Assembly (NCBI GenBank): GCA_023853785.1
Contig: JAJIRX010000095.1
Span: 124,001 to 188,000, forward strand
Length of the DNA: 64,000 nt
DNA from: Psilocybe azurescens
Lineage: Eukaryota > Basidiomycota > Agaricomycetes > Agaricales > Agrocybaceae
Direction of reading: 5' to 3'
This document shows, in pieces, positions 1-12,639 of this stretch. Numbering within the stretch: position 1 is the stretch's first letter; every line of letters starts with the position of its first letter. The notes beneath the pieces are model-generated. The model worked only from the letters and a program-made list of their open reading frames with translations. It was not told where the DNA came from and ran no database searches. Both the position numbers and the translations under genes were made by a program.

Positions 1-3000
1 CTGTTGTGAGTATGAGCATGTGGGAGATGATGGTTGAGGTGAGAGGTAGAGCCAGGAGTGGTAGTGATAGTGGTGGCATGGTGCAAATGATGAGCGTGGT
101 GCTGCTGGATCTGGAGCTGATGTTGATGTTGCTGCAGAAGGTGCTGCTGTTGCTTGAGTGCGTCGCCGCCATCTGCCATGATCGAGGACGAGGATGAAGA
201 GGATGATCCCACTGATGATCCGGATCCGGACGCTTCAAAACTCTCTAGGAAGGTCTCCCAATGCGACTGCGACTGGTCCGCCACAAACTCAGACGATCCA
301 GTGTCTGTAGAGGTCGTCGCAATGCCGGGGCCAGCAGTCGCGTTCGAATTCATGTTTGACGTATGATCAGCAAAACCGGGTAGATGCAGCGATGACTCGA
401 GCTGGGGCACGTCAACGTCCATAGCATCAAACATCGCTATGGAATCCTGAGGCACCGCCGCCACCGTCGACGAGGACGAAGAAGACGAAGAAGCTGTATG
501 TCCACCGTCCTCATCCTCTTCCTCAAGCGCCAACCTCAGCCTCGGCCTCGGGCGTCCCCTCCTCTCCCCCTCATCCTCCTCCCCATCTTCTTCGCCATCC
601 CCAACCTCCCCACGTGAGCGCTTCGCAGGCCCCGCCACAGGAGGCGGAAACGGCGGCAGCTGCCTCTTCATGCTGTCATTCCACCCTTTCGACCACTGCG
701 CCGCTCGCGCGCGGTCTGCAGGCGTGCCGCGCCCCGTCATCTTCATCCCCAGCTCGGACTGCCGGAGGTAGCCCACGCGGATCGTGTCCAGGCGCGGGGG
801 CGGGAGCGGAAGAATCGGAGAGGGCGGCGCGAAGAAGCTCTGGTTCGCGGCGGGGAGATGGATCTGCAGAGGGTGCTGGTGCTGCTGGCGTGGTGGTTGG
901 TCCGGATCGTCGTCGTCGTCCTGCATTTCTGGGATGACGATGGTGTTGTTGTGTGGGGTGGCGTTGTGATCGTGGGGCTCAGGACTGAGGCTATGAGCGT
1001 CGCCTCGCGAAGATGAAGATGAACCGCCGTCCTGGTCATCGTGCCCGTCCTCCGATCCTCCAAAGTACCCTCCAACCTGGCCATTATCCCCTCCTGCATT
1101 ATTAACAACAGGCGGGATATAAAAGCTCGCCACAAAGCCACCGCCCACCGGCAGGGGCGTCGCAGGCCCAGTTGGTGATGTGGGCGAGGATAGCTCCGCG
1201 TTGAACGACGGGTCGGAGAACGCCTCAATGTCGACCTCCATCTCCCCCCTCCGCATCCTCGTCGCCCGAGCCGGCACCCCCGTCTTCCAGAGAGCCAGAG
1301 ACACTGTTGCCGCCGGCGATGGCATTGGCGGCCCGTTCCTTATCTCGGAGGCCCGGCGACCCCGCTTTAGCCAGCGCCATCGCATACTCGATCTGCTCCT
1401 CCTCGTCCTCCGTCTCATCGTCCTCGTCACTCTCATCGTCGTCGTCCTCATCATCCTCATCCTCATCGTCGTCCTCATCCTCATCCCACTCGTCATCCTC
1501 ATAAGCATCCTCATCCCACTCAAACCCACTCGCGAGCCCCTCCTCCGCCGCATCGTCGTCCAGTAACTCAAACGAATAGATCTTCTCGCTCATGAACTCA
1601 TCGTCCTCCACACCCTCGCCTTGCCCTTGACTCCCTGTGGCCGCCGCCGCCTCCGCCGCGTGTTGAGCCTGCGCTTGCGACGTCGACAGCTTGCGCCGCC
1701 GCCTCCGCCTCATCTGCGCCGCCGTCCCGCGCCGATATCCAGGCGGAAACACGCCCTTCGCAGAATAATAATCGTGCGCCTCCTGCGCCACCACCGTGCG
1801 GATGGTGTCAGGCGTATACCGCCGCGTTCTAATATGAAACAGAAAAGAGAGGCAAAGTCAGCTCAGCTCAGTTATATCATGTAAACTAAGAAAGAGGATA
1901 AGAAGAAAACGCACATCTCCCACACACGCAACTTGCACGCCGTCTTCCACATGCTCCCATCCCGCTCGATGCGCGGCTGCAGCTCCAGCGGGTGCGGCGC
2001 GAAATACTCCAGCTTCCGCTGCTGCCTCGGCGAGACCGGTGACTGAGGCTGCTGCTGCTGGTCTTGTTGGTTTTGCTGGTCCTGTTGTTGTTGTTGTTGC
2101 TGCTGCTGCATTTGCATCTGCATCTGCTCATCCTGCTGCTGGGGCGAAGCTTGGACGAGATTCGGAACCGGAGATCCCGACGAAGATGACGACTGAGCCT
2201 GATACATCTGTTCATGCGACGCATACATCTGCTGCTGCTGCTGGAGTTGTTGTTGTTGTCCTCCATCTCCTCCGGACGAACCGGGACCAGCACCACCAAG
2301 GGGCTCTCCCACTCCAACCCCAACCCCAACCCCAACCCCGACACCCTCGTACCCAAATGCGCCCGCGTCCTCCCGCCCATGGAACCCAAAGCCCAGATCA
2401 CTCTCACTCACAAGTGTCCCGCTGCCCCCATCCCCATTGCCTCCGTTAACATTCCCATCCCCACTCCCACTCCCTCCAACATTCCCATCGCCGCTCGCAG
2501 AGGTGCTGCCGTCCATCGGAATAGCAGCCATCGTCGACATCGACATCGGCATCGGCAGGGCCAGCGACATCCCGGGACCAATGCTGATCGCCTGTGATTG
2601 TGCGCCTCCACCCCCACCAGTGCCGCCTACACCTACGCCCACGCTCACACCCATCGCGCCCATAACACTCATCGGGCTCATGGGCATATTGAACATCGGC
2701 ACATTCATGCCCATGCCCACGTTCATACCCATGCCCATGTTCATCGGCAGCCCGTAGTTCATCGCCTGCACATCGCCCATCGCACCACCCGGACTTGACC
2801 CTGCAGATAGAGAGCTCAAGCTCGGATCGATCTGGTGATGCTGGTGCTGGTGTTGCGCGATATCGAGCCCGCCGAGCGGCCCGAACGTCGGTGAAGGTGA
2901 AGGTGGCGAGGGCTGGATGTAATGGCGCGTTTGGCCTTGCTGCTGCTGCTGATGTTGACCATCCTCGAGCTGCTGATGCTGATGCTGGAGAACCGACTGG

Positions 3001-6000
3001 GCAGAACTCGCACTCGAACTCCCAAACGGACTCCAAGAACGACGGGGGGAGCGTAGGAAGCGTGATCGGTGTAGAAAAGAGCATCGTCGTCGGACTCCGG
3101 ACCCGGAGGGGATTGCTGCTGCTGCTGCTGTGGCTGTTGTTGTTGCCCACCCGAGCTCGAACTCGCACTCGCACTCGAGCCAGCACCAGCACCAGAAAGC
3201 GCCATAAACGGTGTGACACCCAGGCCCATCACAGGGCTCAGCGGCGGACTCGACATCGGACTCGGCACCGGGCTTGCGTTCCTGCTCGGGCCATGAGTAA
3301 CGCTCTTGCCTTTGCCCTTGTCTTTGCTGATACTAACACCGCCCACGCTCATGAGAGCCCCGGGCAACCCGAGCGCATCGAGTGGGCCGAGGTCTACGGC
3401 GTCGAGCGGGGAGACGTCCGTTGGTGCTGGTGCTGCTGGAATTGGTGCTGGAAAGTCGGGGGAGATGAGGGTGGTGTCGTAGTCGTGGTTTTTGATGCGG
3501 GTGTTGTAGTTGTGGTTTTAGATGCGGGTGAGGATGTGGATGTGGTGGTAGCAGAAGCGCTGGCGGCAACACCATCGACGGCAGGTACTGCAGAAATGGA
3601 AGAAGTCGAAGGCGAAGCATTATTACCATTGGCAGTCGAAGATTGACCTGCAGGAGACGACGCAGAGGAGGACGCCGAAGACGAAGTCGCACTCCCGCTT
3701 CCACTTGCACCCAAATTCGACAACGGAGTCAGCGGAGAATGGACAGCGGGGTGCGGGTGCGTAAGCGGGAGCGCAGGATGTGGGAACGCAGGCAGTGGAG
3801 ACGGAAGAGCTGGGCGCAGGCTCAGCGGGGAGGTCGGGGGAGACGATGACGATGATGAGGGCGGTGGTTGCGCAATAGCGGTAGCGATTTTGGTAGGCGA
3901 TGTAGATATTGGCAGGGGCTTGCAATCCACAGGCAAAGTCGACGATGCAGAGGAAGGAGAAGCATCGTCTTGCGCTGCTGACGTAATATCTTTCGCGTCC
4001 GCTGTGGTGTGCACCTCTGTGCTTTTGCCCTTGCCTTCCTGCTCGTCCTGGGGCTGAGGTTGGGGTTTGGTTGCTTCCGAGCTCGAAGCTGCTAAACGAG
4101 AAAGAGAAAGAAGAATGGAAAAAGTTGAACAACGAGACAGAAGCGAAGGAGGACTGAGAACTCACCTGTCCGCGTCTGCGTCTGCGTTTCCAGCTGACTA
4201 TCACCTCCACCTGCACTATCAGTGGCAACAGCCGCATCAACGGCGGCAGCAGCTACAGCAGCCCTCGTCCTTGCCCTCGACCTAGGTCGGAGCGAAACGA
4301 CCTTCGGCGCAGGGATCGGCACATCGACAATGATCAACGGAACCTCCAACACTTCCTCCTTATCCTCTTCCTCACACTTCTCCTTTGCTCCCTGCACTTC
4401 TCCCTGCACCCCCGCCTCACCCGCAACCTCACCTTCACCTTCAACCTCAACCTGCACTTCTTTCACCTTCCTCGATCTGCCCCTCCCTCTTCCCTACCAT
4501 CGGAGGGATAGGTTTAACGACAGAAGGTTTCGCCTCAACAGCGCTTTTTGCGGGTTTACCCTTCGCCTTTGCGCTCGCTTGGGTTTTCGGCTTGGGTTTG
4601 GGCTTGATCGGGGCATCCGCCAGCTCCTTCTCCTTCTCCGCTTCTAGTTCTCGTTCTAGCGCTTTCCCCCTCGCAGAGCGCGTCATGATAACAGACGTTG
4701 CCTACAAAAAAGAAAAAAAAAAAAAAAAAAAAAGGGTTCATAATCAATCAGATAACTCAAAAAAAAAGAGGAAAACGAAAAAATAATATGACGTTTGCAC
4801 GCGCGCAGAAAAAGATTCGCAACGAACGTCCAAAGAGAAGAATTCGCGCGAAGAAAAGAAAAAGAGAAGGAGCAACCACTCCCCCCCAAAGAAAGTTTTT
4901 AAAAAACCATAGAAAAACACTCACATCCATGCGCCGCTTCACACCCGCCCCAGCCCCAGCCCCAGCCCCAGCCCCAGTCCCGCTCCTCGTCGTCTTAACC
5001 GTCTTACTCACTCGCGCGTTCGTCTTCGTCTTATCTGTGACCACCGCGCTAGCTTTCGGCATCAACCCCGCTTCACCAGCGTTCTCACTCTCGCCCTCGC
5101 CCTCGCCCTCGCCCTCGTCTCCTTCGCCGCCGAGCGGACGCGGACTCATCTTCATCTTCTTGCCCACCCTCGGACACGCCTCCACAACCGCCGCCTTCTC
5201 CTCTCCGTCCGTTTTCCGCTTCGAGCCCCTCGTAGCGTGTACCGGCGCCGCTGCCGCTGCCGCTGCACTCGTCAGGTCTGGTGTATTTGTGTTCGTATTC
5301 GTAGTCGCAGTCGCAATGGCAGCTGGTGTCGGCGTCTGCGGTTCCGCCATCAAAGCATCCGCGGGTGCACCCGCATATAATGTCGAAGGGAGGTCAGCGG
5401 GGGTGGAGCTGGAGCTGGAGCTGGATTGGGAGGAGAGGCGTGTCTGGGGGTAATCGCAGGATCGGGCTCTGGGAGGCCACTCGGTATCGGTATTATTGAT
5501 GATGACGAAGACGTCGGTACTGAAGATGTCGTTGGTATATGCGCAGGTGTAGGTGCAGGTGTAGGTGTGAGTGTGAGTGTGGATGTCGCTGGAGTTGGAG
5601 CGGGAGCGGGAATCGAGGATGTAAGCGACAACGATGCTGATGGTGCAGGTGCGCGTGTGGGCGCGGCAACAGCAGTAGCAGACACAGCAGCGGTCGCCGT
5701 CCGTGTCCGCGGCCGCAAGGCAAGGTTCGATATCAGCGCGGGTGTCCTCGTCCTCGTCCTCGTCTGTGGCGGTCTCGCATGCTCTGCTGCTGATGTCGGC
5801 GTTGGTATCGGTATCGCATTCTCGTCCACCGCCACCGCACCCTGCTCCTCTCCTCTCTGTCGCTCCTTTCCTTTCCCTTTCGTCACTTCCCCTTCCGCAC
5901 CTCCCTCCACTCGCAGCCTCTTGGACCTCCTCGCCCCTGTCGCGCCTACCTCTACTTCCACTGCCCCATGTTTTCTCACCTCAGCAGTGGTCTTCGGTTT

Positions 6001-6528
6001 CGCCTTCGTTGTCGGTAGAGGTAGCGGCAAGGGTGTTGGCGATGGGCCCACTACATGCTCGGTAGCACGCGCACGTTTGCGGGTGTTGGATCCTGGTGCT
6101 AAAGCTGGTGTATACGAATTGCTCGGTATCGGGCCCGTCAGCGAATCGGGCTCGGCCCTGGCCTTGCCCTTTACATCAACCCTTGCTGCAGCGATGTCGG
6201 CGTTGGCGTTGGGCGTGGTCGTGGGTGGGGTAGATGGGGTCGGAAATGGTGGAGACGGGACCGCCTTCGCTTTGACCTTGGCTCTAATCGGCGGCGGCGG
6301 CGGAGGGAGGTACATGGACGACACCGGCGGCGCGGGAGTAGGGTGATGCGGGAGGACGAGGCGCGCGCTGCGTCGCACAGGGGCGACAGGCGGCACTGGC
6401 GAGTGCGGGATGGGCAGCGTCGAGGGGCCGGCGGCGTTGTTGCTGCCGCTGCCGCTGGTAGCGTTGTGTGCTGCACCCACGCCGGTCGCAGGCGCAGGCG
6501 CAGGGCGATAAAGAAAGTGGACAGCCAT
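1..6528 (-). CDS. Large low-complexity, probably nuclear protein with possible AT-hook (3' end outside window)
   Basis: Unrecognised gene read right to left. I see exons at about 6528-4925, 4701-4166, 4091-1915 and 1828-1 with GT-AG introns of 223, 74 and 86 bp; the last exon is open to the window edge. ATG at 6528 (MAVHFLYRP) is preferred; the frame is open further upstream but only with a TTG. The protein is rich in Pro, Ala, Ser and Gln, with basic clusters that look like nuclear signals (RRSKRLR, TRKRAR, GSKRK), a possible AT-hook near 4490 (GRGRGRSRK, in the -1 frame), a Met/Gly-rich stretch, polyQ and a long Asp/Glu tract near 1400-1560. The best non-repetitive block is about 2030-1690 (KLEYFAPHPLELQ, then RRYTPDTIRTVVAQEAHDYY across an intron). 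Frame breaks fall in homopolymers at 5446-5450, 3489-3493, 3044-3049 and 1244-1249, probably sequence errors. A regulator or chromatin role is inference. Its 5' third was copied three times downstream. Confidence 0.6.
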
Positions 6529-7440
6529 ACTGTCCGCGTATAGGGGGTTGTGTCGGATGGTGGACGATGATGACGGTGATGATGGTATGTGTATGCAGCA
6601 GCGTGGGCGGGTATGGTGTGTATGTAATCCTGGAGGGTCCGTGTGTGCGTGTGCGTGTGCGTATGGTATAGCAATGGTTGTCCTAATAGAAGTAGAACGT
6701 AATGTCAATCAGCTGTCGTCGAACATAGAAGGGAAGGGAAGGCTAATTCAAAAAGCAGTGGAGGTGGTGACACTGGGAAACAGAAAACGAGTGTGGTAGG
6801 GAGAGTGGAGGTAGAGACTATCACACACCCATTCACACGAGGAATGTATGTATAGCCAGTCCAATAATAAAAAAAGAAGTAGCAAGAAAGCGAAATGCAA
6901 AGAAACGAAAACGAACAAACGCCACTGAATGAAAAAAGAGGATAACTTACAAGACAAGGGGCACAGCACTTGCAGCTGTTATCAGTCAGCGGATCGGGGC
7001 AACACAGCAGTTACGTCTAGAACCCCTCCGTATACGGTAGTCGTATGTACAAAAGGGCGTTAATCTGCGACAAGCAGAACACTGCAGTCTGACTTGGGCC
7101 ACAGACGACTATCTTGGAAATAGGAAGAAGGGGGTGCGGCGGAGTGGGGTGGTGTCCTTGCTGTACGGGTCCCCTTTCCCACGCTGACTCATGACAACAA
7201 AAAAAAACAATCTCGCCTGGCTCAGGACTTCGTCACGTGCTATCGCGTCATTGGCTGCCATTGTTCTATTGTCCGTGTGCGTCGGGAGCTCAGTACAGGG
7301 AGGGGGAGGGAGAGGAGAGAGAGGAAGGACGAGGGAAGGGAAGGAGGGAAAGAGCATGGAGTGCACGGAACGGAAGCCAGATGTTAAACTAAATTCTCTT
7401 GCAATCCCCGGAAGATCGCCCAAGCACCAACGCATCATCC
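6529..7440 (-). promoter_or_regulatory. Upstream region of the low-complexity gene, partly copied downstream
   Basis: No gene is seen. About 6.55-7.02 kb is the 5' flank of the minus-strand gene and is repeated in inverted orientation at about 30.84-32.26 kb (C, with a gap and a transposon), 41.74-42.18 kb (D) and 51.83-52.13 kb (E). Conserved pieces include a TTATTATTAGATTG stretch and a CACCACCTCCACTGC stretch. No convincing TATA box was identified. Confidence 0.45.
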
Positions 7441-7506
7441 ATTTTAGGCCTTTTTGCTTCCTTCAGGCCAACGACCAATTTTACCCGGCGGTTCGGTCGA
7501 CGCGTC

Positions 7507-7742
7507 CTATTTATCGATGACATATACCTCCACATCCATCGCCACGCTGAGAATACTCAATTCAAGATCATCATGTTCGCATGGAATTAAACTTTAAACG
7601 AGTTGATTCTCGCAAGCGTTGACAGTTAGTAGCTATATCAATACCCAGCAATGCTTGTGAACATACTGCGCGATGATGACGACGCCGTCCATTTTTAAAT
7701 ATCCAATTCACTCAATCATAGTATGCAGCTCGCAAGCTATAT
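7507..7742. repeat. Direct repeat, copy 1 (about 0.23 kb)
   Basis: Starts CTATTTATCGATGACATATA and ends near CGCAAGCTATA. It matches 7968-8192 with a few indels, about 460 bp apart start to start. No coding potential. The second copy ends exactly where a LINE fragment was inserted. Confidence 0.8.
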
Positions 7743-7967
7743 ACGTATATAACTTAACCCCTCTCAACGCCCAAGACCACCACAGCCCTAATTGAGCAAG
7801 TACCCACCACGCGACGCGCACCGAGCTGCGGGGTACATATACACTGTAACTGATCGACATTAATACAAATACAAATACCCCGGATCTCCGTCAATACAAT
7901 TGATTGAAAGGGTCAATTAAGCACTTGTACTCAAGCTTCCCGCCTTCATCTGCGAAGATCATGCATT

Positions 7968-8192
7968 CTATTTATCGATGACATATACCTCCACATCCAT
8001 CACCATGCTAAGAATACAGTCAGATGGAATTAAACTTTTACATGAATTGATTCTCGCAGCGTTGACAGTTAGTACAGTAGCTATATCAATACCCAGCAAT
8101 GCTCACGCACATGAGCGCGCCGCGCGATGACGACGCCGTCCATTTTTAAATATCCAAATCCCTCTATCACAGTATGTAATTCGCAAGCTATA
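7968..8192. repeat. Direct repeat, copy 2
   Basis: Second copy of the 7507-7742 sequence, with small indels (for example an extra ACAGT near 8075). The LINE target-site duplication begins at its right edge. The 225 bp between the copies holds nothing recognisable. Confidence 0.8.
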
Positions 8193-8205
8193 CTTATAAT
8201 AAATG

Positions 8206-8825
8206 TGGTCGAAGAAACAGTCAAGCACTACCTATTTGAATGCCCTTCGTACGCATGGGAACGAGCAGAAATGGACCAAGAACTCGGACGAGATGCAAGA
8301 AACTTACGAACTATCCTCTGCGGAAAGCCCCATATGAAGATTCTAATGAAATATATAGCGGCGACGAAACGACTAAAAACTACATCAGATAAAACAGAGA
8401 ACACATACACATACCCCACCCACTCACTCAATACGAACACACCAAGCCCACCACTCAAAGGGCCCCGGAAACCACATCCGTCCTCACCAACCGAAACATG
8501 AGCATATACCTAACCGCGCCCAACGTACCAGTACGTAGGAGCGCCCAGCGGAAAAGAACAACAAGAGGCCGACAATGAAAGGGAATAAACTCGGTCGAGT
8601 TAACCCACCCATCAAGAAATGGATGCCAGCAAACAGCGTTTCCGTGCTGGGCCGACTGGGGAGGGGATCGTAGTGGGCACCCACAGGCGTACCTCAGCGG
8701 CGCAAAAGGATCCATGGGCAAGGAGCAGGGCGCAGTGCCCCGTTATCTACAACTGTACTAGTTAGGTCTGCGTGGGGCTATGCCTCAAAAGACATAAATT
8801 GACACGAAAAAAAAAAAAAAAAAAA
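8206..8825 (+). mobile_element. 5'-truncated non-LTR retrotransposon (LINE) with poly(A) tail
   Basis: The open frame begins with ETVKHYLFECPSYAWERAEM, typical of the C-terminal end of fungal LINE reverse-transcriptase proteins (the TVxHxLxxCP signature after the RNase H-like region), and continues to about 8501. A 3' UTR and a run of about 19 A at 8807-8825 follow. A 14-bp direct repeat, ACTTATAATAAATG, flanks the insert at 8192-8205 and 8825-8838, the expected target-site duplication. Only the last ~100 codons are left, so it cannot move by itself. Confidence 0.85.
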
Positions 8826-8838
8826 CTTATAATAAATG

Positions 8839-10430
8839 CTCCAGCAGCCTACCCCAGATCTCCGAGTCCATGGTGCCGCCAATACGAGTAACGTAACAAC
8901 CCAACCTGAATCATCTACGTAAGTAAGTACACTTGAAATTCAACAAGTATGTAAGGCTCCCGACTCGATCTGGGAATTCTTCATGGTTCCTAGAGTAAAT
9001 TTAAATTTAACGAGGTGTCGCCTTCGAGACCTCAATCACTGCACAAAAAGCCAACAGAACCCGCCCGGGGCCAGCTCCGGGTCCACATCCATATAGAGTA
9101 AAGCGCCGACTCGTCTGGCCCCGTTCCGAGTTCCCTTCGCTCGTGCCCAAGCCCAAGCCCAAGTCCAAGAACAGGTGTCGTGCCCTGCACAAACTGCATT
9201 TCAAGAGCGAGAATTAAACCACAGCGCGGTTCATTGGCCATTCCATGCATGAAAGTCCTCCCTGCCTTTTCTCGCCCACTTCTCGCGCGTCGTGCGATAA
9301 TCTGACTGGCTCGACAGTGTGGAGCGAGTAGAGCTAGTAGTAGTGGGGGGATCTGTTTTGCAGACGATTTTTGATACCAGAGCAGGATATGTGGGTACCG
9401 CTGAGAATGACCACCGTTCCAGAACCGTGCCCTGGCGCGTTAAAGCAGCAAGAGCAAGATGGGTTCCACCCCACGTCCAAATTACAGATACATGTCCGAG
9501 TACAGCAGCACCAGATCACACTCGACTCTCGACGCGTATCATACCGCAGTGCGAACATCCATTTTGGGCGCTGGAATTGGAGAAGACGAGAAGAGTCTGC
9601 AAGGGCTGTGTAGAAATGAAGGGCGGCGGAATTTGCCGTTCCACCTACCACTCACCCCAGCACAGCCCAGAGTGCGGGCTATGGCGCGGTCAATACTCAG
9701 CAGCACGAGCGGCGGGAGGCGGATGGAGAGCCCCTATCCGCGTCAGAACTCAGCGCTCTGAATCGGCATTCGAATGTGCCCTTCCTCGCAACAAAAATCT
9801 TCTTACTCACTTTGATCTATGTATATATTTTCTACAACATTGTGTGGCCCTATTATACGTGTAAACTAGTGCGTTGTGTGATTATAGGCTGTGTAACTAG
9901 CCTATTCGGAATTAATTAATAATGCGTTCAGAGTTATTAGCCGGGCGCTTCGACGCGATGCTTGATTTAATTATAGAGTATGGGTCTATTTGGGTGAATA
10001 TTATGTACCAACATCAAAGGATATGTAAGATAACCGAACATCTTGCAAACATTTCTTCTATATGACAGTTGTATTCCGTGTTTTGGTCGGAAGCTTCTGG
10101 ACTACGTACTCTATTCGGAGTCTACAATCAAATCTCCCAGAAATTGCGATTATATCTCTTAAAATATATAAGTCTTTGTATAATTATACTCATAGTGCGC
10201 ATTCATTGAGACTGAGATAAATGAATATGCACTCTACAACGGCGTGGTTGGAACTTTGGCCGGAGTTGGGGCAAAGTTGGGGTGGAGAAGAGATGTGTCA
10301 GCATTATGTCAATAAGAAAGTGAGGCGGGAACTGTCGCATCACTGATCGCCGCACTTTGATCGACGCACTTTCCAACTAACGAAAGCACTCGTACAGCCC
10401 TGTTTGCGGCCTCACCGCAACCTCACCTTG
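8839..10430. other. Non-coding flank of module A
   Basis: No gene recognised. About 9360-9760 is recognisably related to the sequence upstream of the other calcineurin-like copies (35700-36060 in C, 46490-46830 in D, and in part 24480-24720 in B), for example the shared GGCGCGTTAAA/GGGCGTTAAAA and AGATCACA-CTCGACTC stretches. 9760-10430 is AT-rich and holds nothing identifiable. Confidence 0.5.
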
Positions 10431-10436
10431 CTTGGG

Positions 10437-10446
10437 GATATAAATA
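10437..10446 (+). promoter_or_regulatory. TATA box of calcineurin-like copy A
   Basis: GATATAAATA lies 121 bp before the ATG at 10567. The same GGATATAAATACC context recurs before copies B (24805) and C (36165) and is deleted in copy D. Confidence 0.65.
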
Positions 10447-10566
10447 CCGACACATCATGTATCCTATTATTGTTCCTGCGGACGCCTACTACTCGTTCCC
10501 GCTCGTCGGTATCATCGTCGCTCAATCCTATCGTCGTTGTTCTTCCTTCAAGCTTATAGTTCAACC

Positions 10567-12633
10567 ATGGTTGAGGCCAATTCGATCATACTGCACGGCT
10601 TTGAGAACTCTGGCCAGTCTTCTTCAGCAACCCCTACAGTGCGGAGCACGGCGACACCAGGTTATCACAGTCAACAGCTAGTAATTCTATGACGACTCGG
10701 ACGTACTCAGACGCCTACTCACGCACCATCGACACGGACTACGGACTACAGTACACACGCAGAGCTCTATCTCAAGTACCCAATGACTCGGATTATCGAC
10801 ATGATCGGAATCCAAACTCGAATAGCTATAGTATTCCAGCACACGGAGAGGTCAATTCTTACGTCGTAGAACTTGAGGAGCAGATGCCAATGGACGAAGT
10901 AACAGAGGAAGTGGTATGTATACCAATCATTATGATCAGTCTAACTGATTGAAAATGTCCATCCCAAGGTTGTTAATGTTCAGGAGCCGCCTACTGGTCT
11001 TGATCCCGAGTATCTGAGAACCCTTTTTCTACATGAAGGTGGTCTGACAGACGACCAAGCATTGCATATCATTAACACTGCAACCGACATCTTCTCCAGG
11101 GAACCTAACCTGGTACATATACAAAGTCCAGTGACAAGTGGGTGTTCTCATCAATCGCGATTTACGGTTTCCTTTCAGTAACTCATGAGGCATATTCTAT
11201 TTCAGTCTGTGGGGATATACGTGGTCAATACGTGAGACCTGTCTATACGATCTCATAGGGCGGTTCTCTTGACTTTGATTGCTCGCAGCTTGACCTGATG
11301 AAGCTTTTTGACGTGAGCAAAAGCAAGTTGCAGGATAACTTGTATCTCTTCCTGGGAGATTATGCGAACGGAGAGGCCCATGGCATCGAGGTACGTCTAT
11401 GCGTGCCACTCTGTCGTGGGTGCCACTTAATCCACGCCAGTGTCTTCTGTATCTATATGCCCTCAAGATTCACAACCCGGGCCAAATAGTTCTACTACGA
11501 GGATGTCACGAATGCCGCCACCCCAGTGAAAGCTTCACACTCAAACGTGAATGTGAGTGATACAGACATTCTGCTTGATCTCAATTCCCACTTCACTTTC
11601 TCCAGGCCTACAGAAATATACAGAGCCGGTGTACGAGACTTTCCTGCGCTCCTTCTGCGCCCTCCCTATCTCTGCACTGGTTGACGAGAGGCTATTCTGT
11701 GTTCACGGGGGAATCTCCCCTGGATTGAACACCCTAAACGATATTAACCAGGCACGCTCCTCTGCACCCTACGCCTTATAATGCCCTAACACTGTCTTTC
11801 AGATAAACCGATTTGTGGAAATCGGATCTTATGGATTGCTCTGTGATCTGCTGTGCTCGGATCCCTTCCCTGATTTCGACAAGGAGATGGAACAGACTAC
11901 TAGCAGGCTAGGTTTAGCTTCTAGAGTGGCTTCCAGAGCGACGTTCATCTACAGCAGCATGCGCCGTGGCAGGCCCTCAGGCTCATACACGTACGAACCA
12001 TGCATCCATCTTCCTTGTGCGCCAAATTGACGCGATCGACTATAGCTACGAAGGAGTTTGCCAATTTCTGGACCTAAACAGTTTGCTTATGATCATAAAT
12101 GGGCACAGCGCACGGACTCCAACTGGCTACAGGATGTACCGCAAGACCGAAAGAAACAATCCCTCTATGATTACGATCTCCTCTAGGTCCAACTATCGCA
12201 ATGCGCCCCGTATCCCTGGTGTCTTTCTCACTTTCACAAAGAAGGAAATTCTCATTCAGCAGTTTGTAAGCCATCCTATTAAGAACAGTGCTTGGAGACT
12301 CCTTGACATAAGAAGAATGTTAAAGTAATATCGACTGTACGCGATCCTATCATATGTCCTCAGTTTACTGCTAAGTACATCTAAAATATGAAGTTCTAAA
12401 GATCTTATTACTTACATGGTACGCATTACTGTCTGTTCCTAGTTTGCACTGAGGTGCTGCTAGGTATGATAAATTTATTAGTTCACTGCTACGTGTATCT
12501 GAGTTTGCACTGACGTACTACTAAATTTTAACAAAGTGGGTTCATCAAGAGCAAGATACGGGCTATTGGGCGGTTTATGTTTCTTTTACAAATGATCCGG
12601 TGCGCATGTGATCTGTTTGTACCACGCGCATAG
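10567..12633 (+). pseudogene. Calcineurin A (PP2B catalytic subunit)-like, copy A, broken
   Basis: After splicing the seven or eight exons follow calcineurin A closely: pre-catalytic [103 protein letters not shown] and a late SKIRAIGRF motif. A Ser/Thr/Tyr-rich leader of about 110 residues precedes the catalytic part. Against the metal-site residues, GDxHG has Arg for His, GNHE has Cys for Asn, and the DRG of GDYVDRG is missing; the Asp residues and the VHGG and later His are kept. A small deletion near 10645 shifts the leader frame, and about 225 bp (12315-12540) are inserted in the last part. Calcineurin would be a Ca2+/calmodulin-activated phosphatase; this copy should be inactive. An intron near 11753 starts GC rather than GT. 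Confidence 0.8.
12315..12540. other. Insertion in the last exon of copy A
   Basis: Compared with copies B-D, AT-rich sequence interrupts the C-terminal coding part between ATAAGAAG and GGTTCATCAAGAGC. It contains two related TTTGCACTGA[G/C] pieces. No terminal repeats or target duplication were recognised. Confidence 0.55.
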
Positions 12634-12639
12634 TCTGAT

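Noticed and set aside
2039..2449. Plus-strand ORFs across 0.6-6.4 kb (Ala/Val/Ser-rich)
   Set aside because: They are mirror frames of the GC-rich minus-strand gene; splice sites and fragment homology support only the minus strand.
7109..7520. Overlapping 109-codon ORFs on both strands
   Set aside because: No domain, no conservation in the duplicated copies, and they lie in the probable promoter region.
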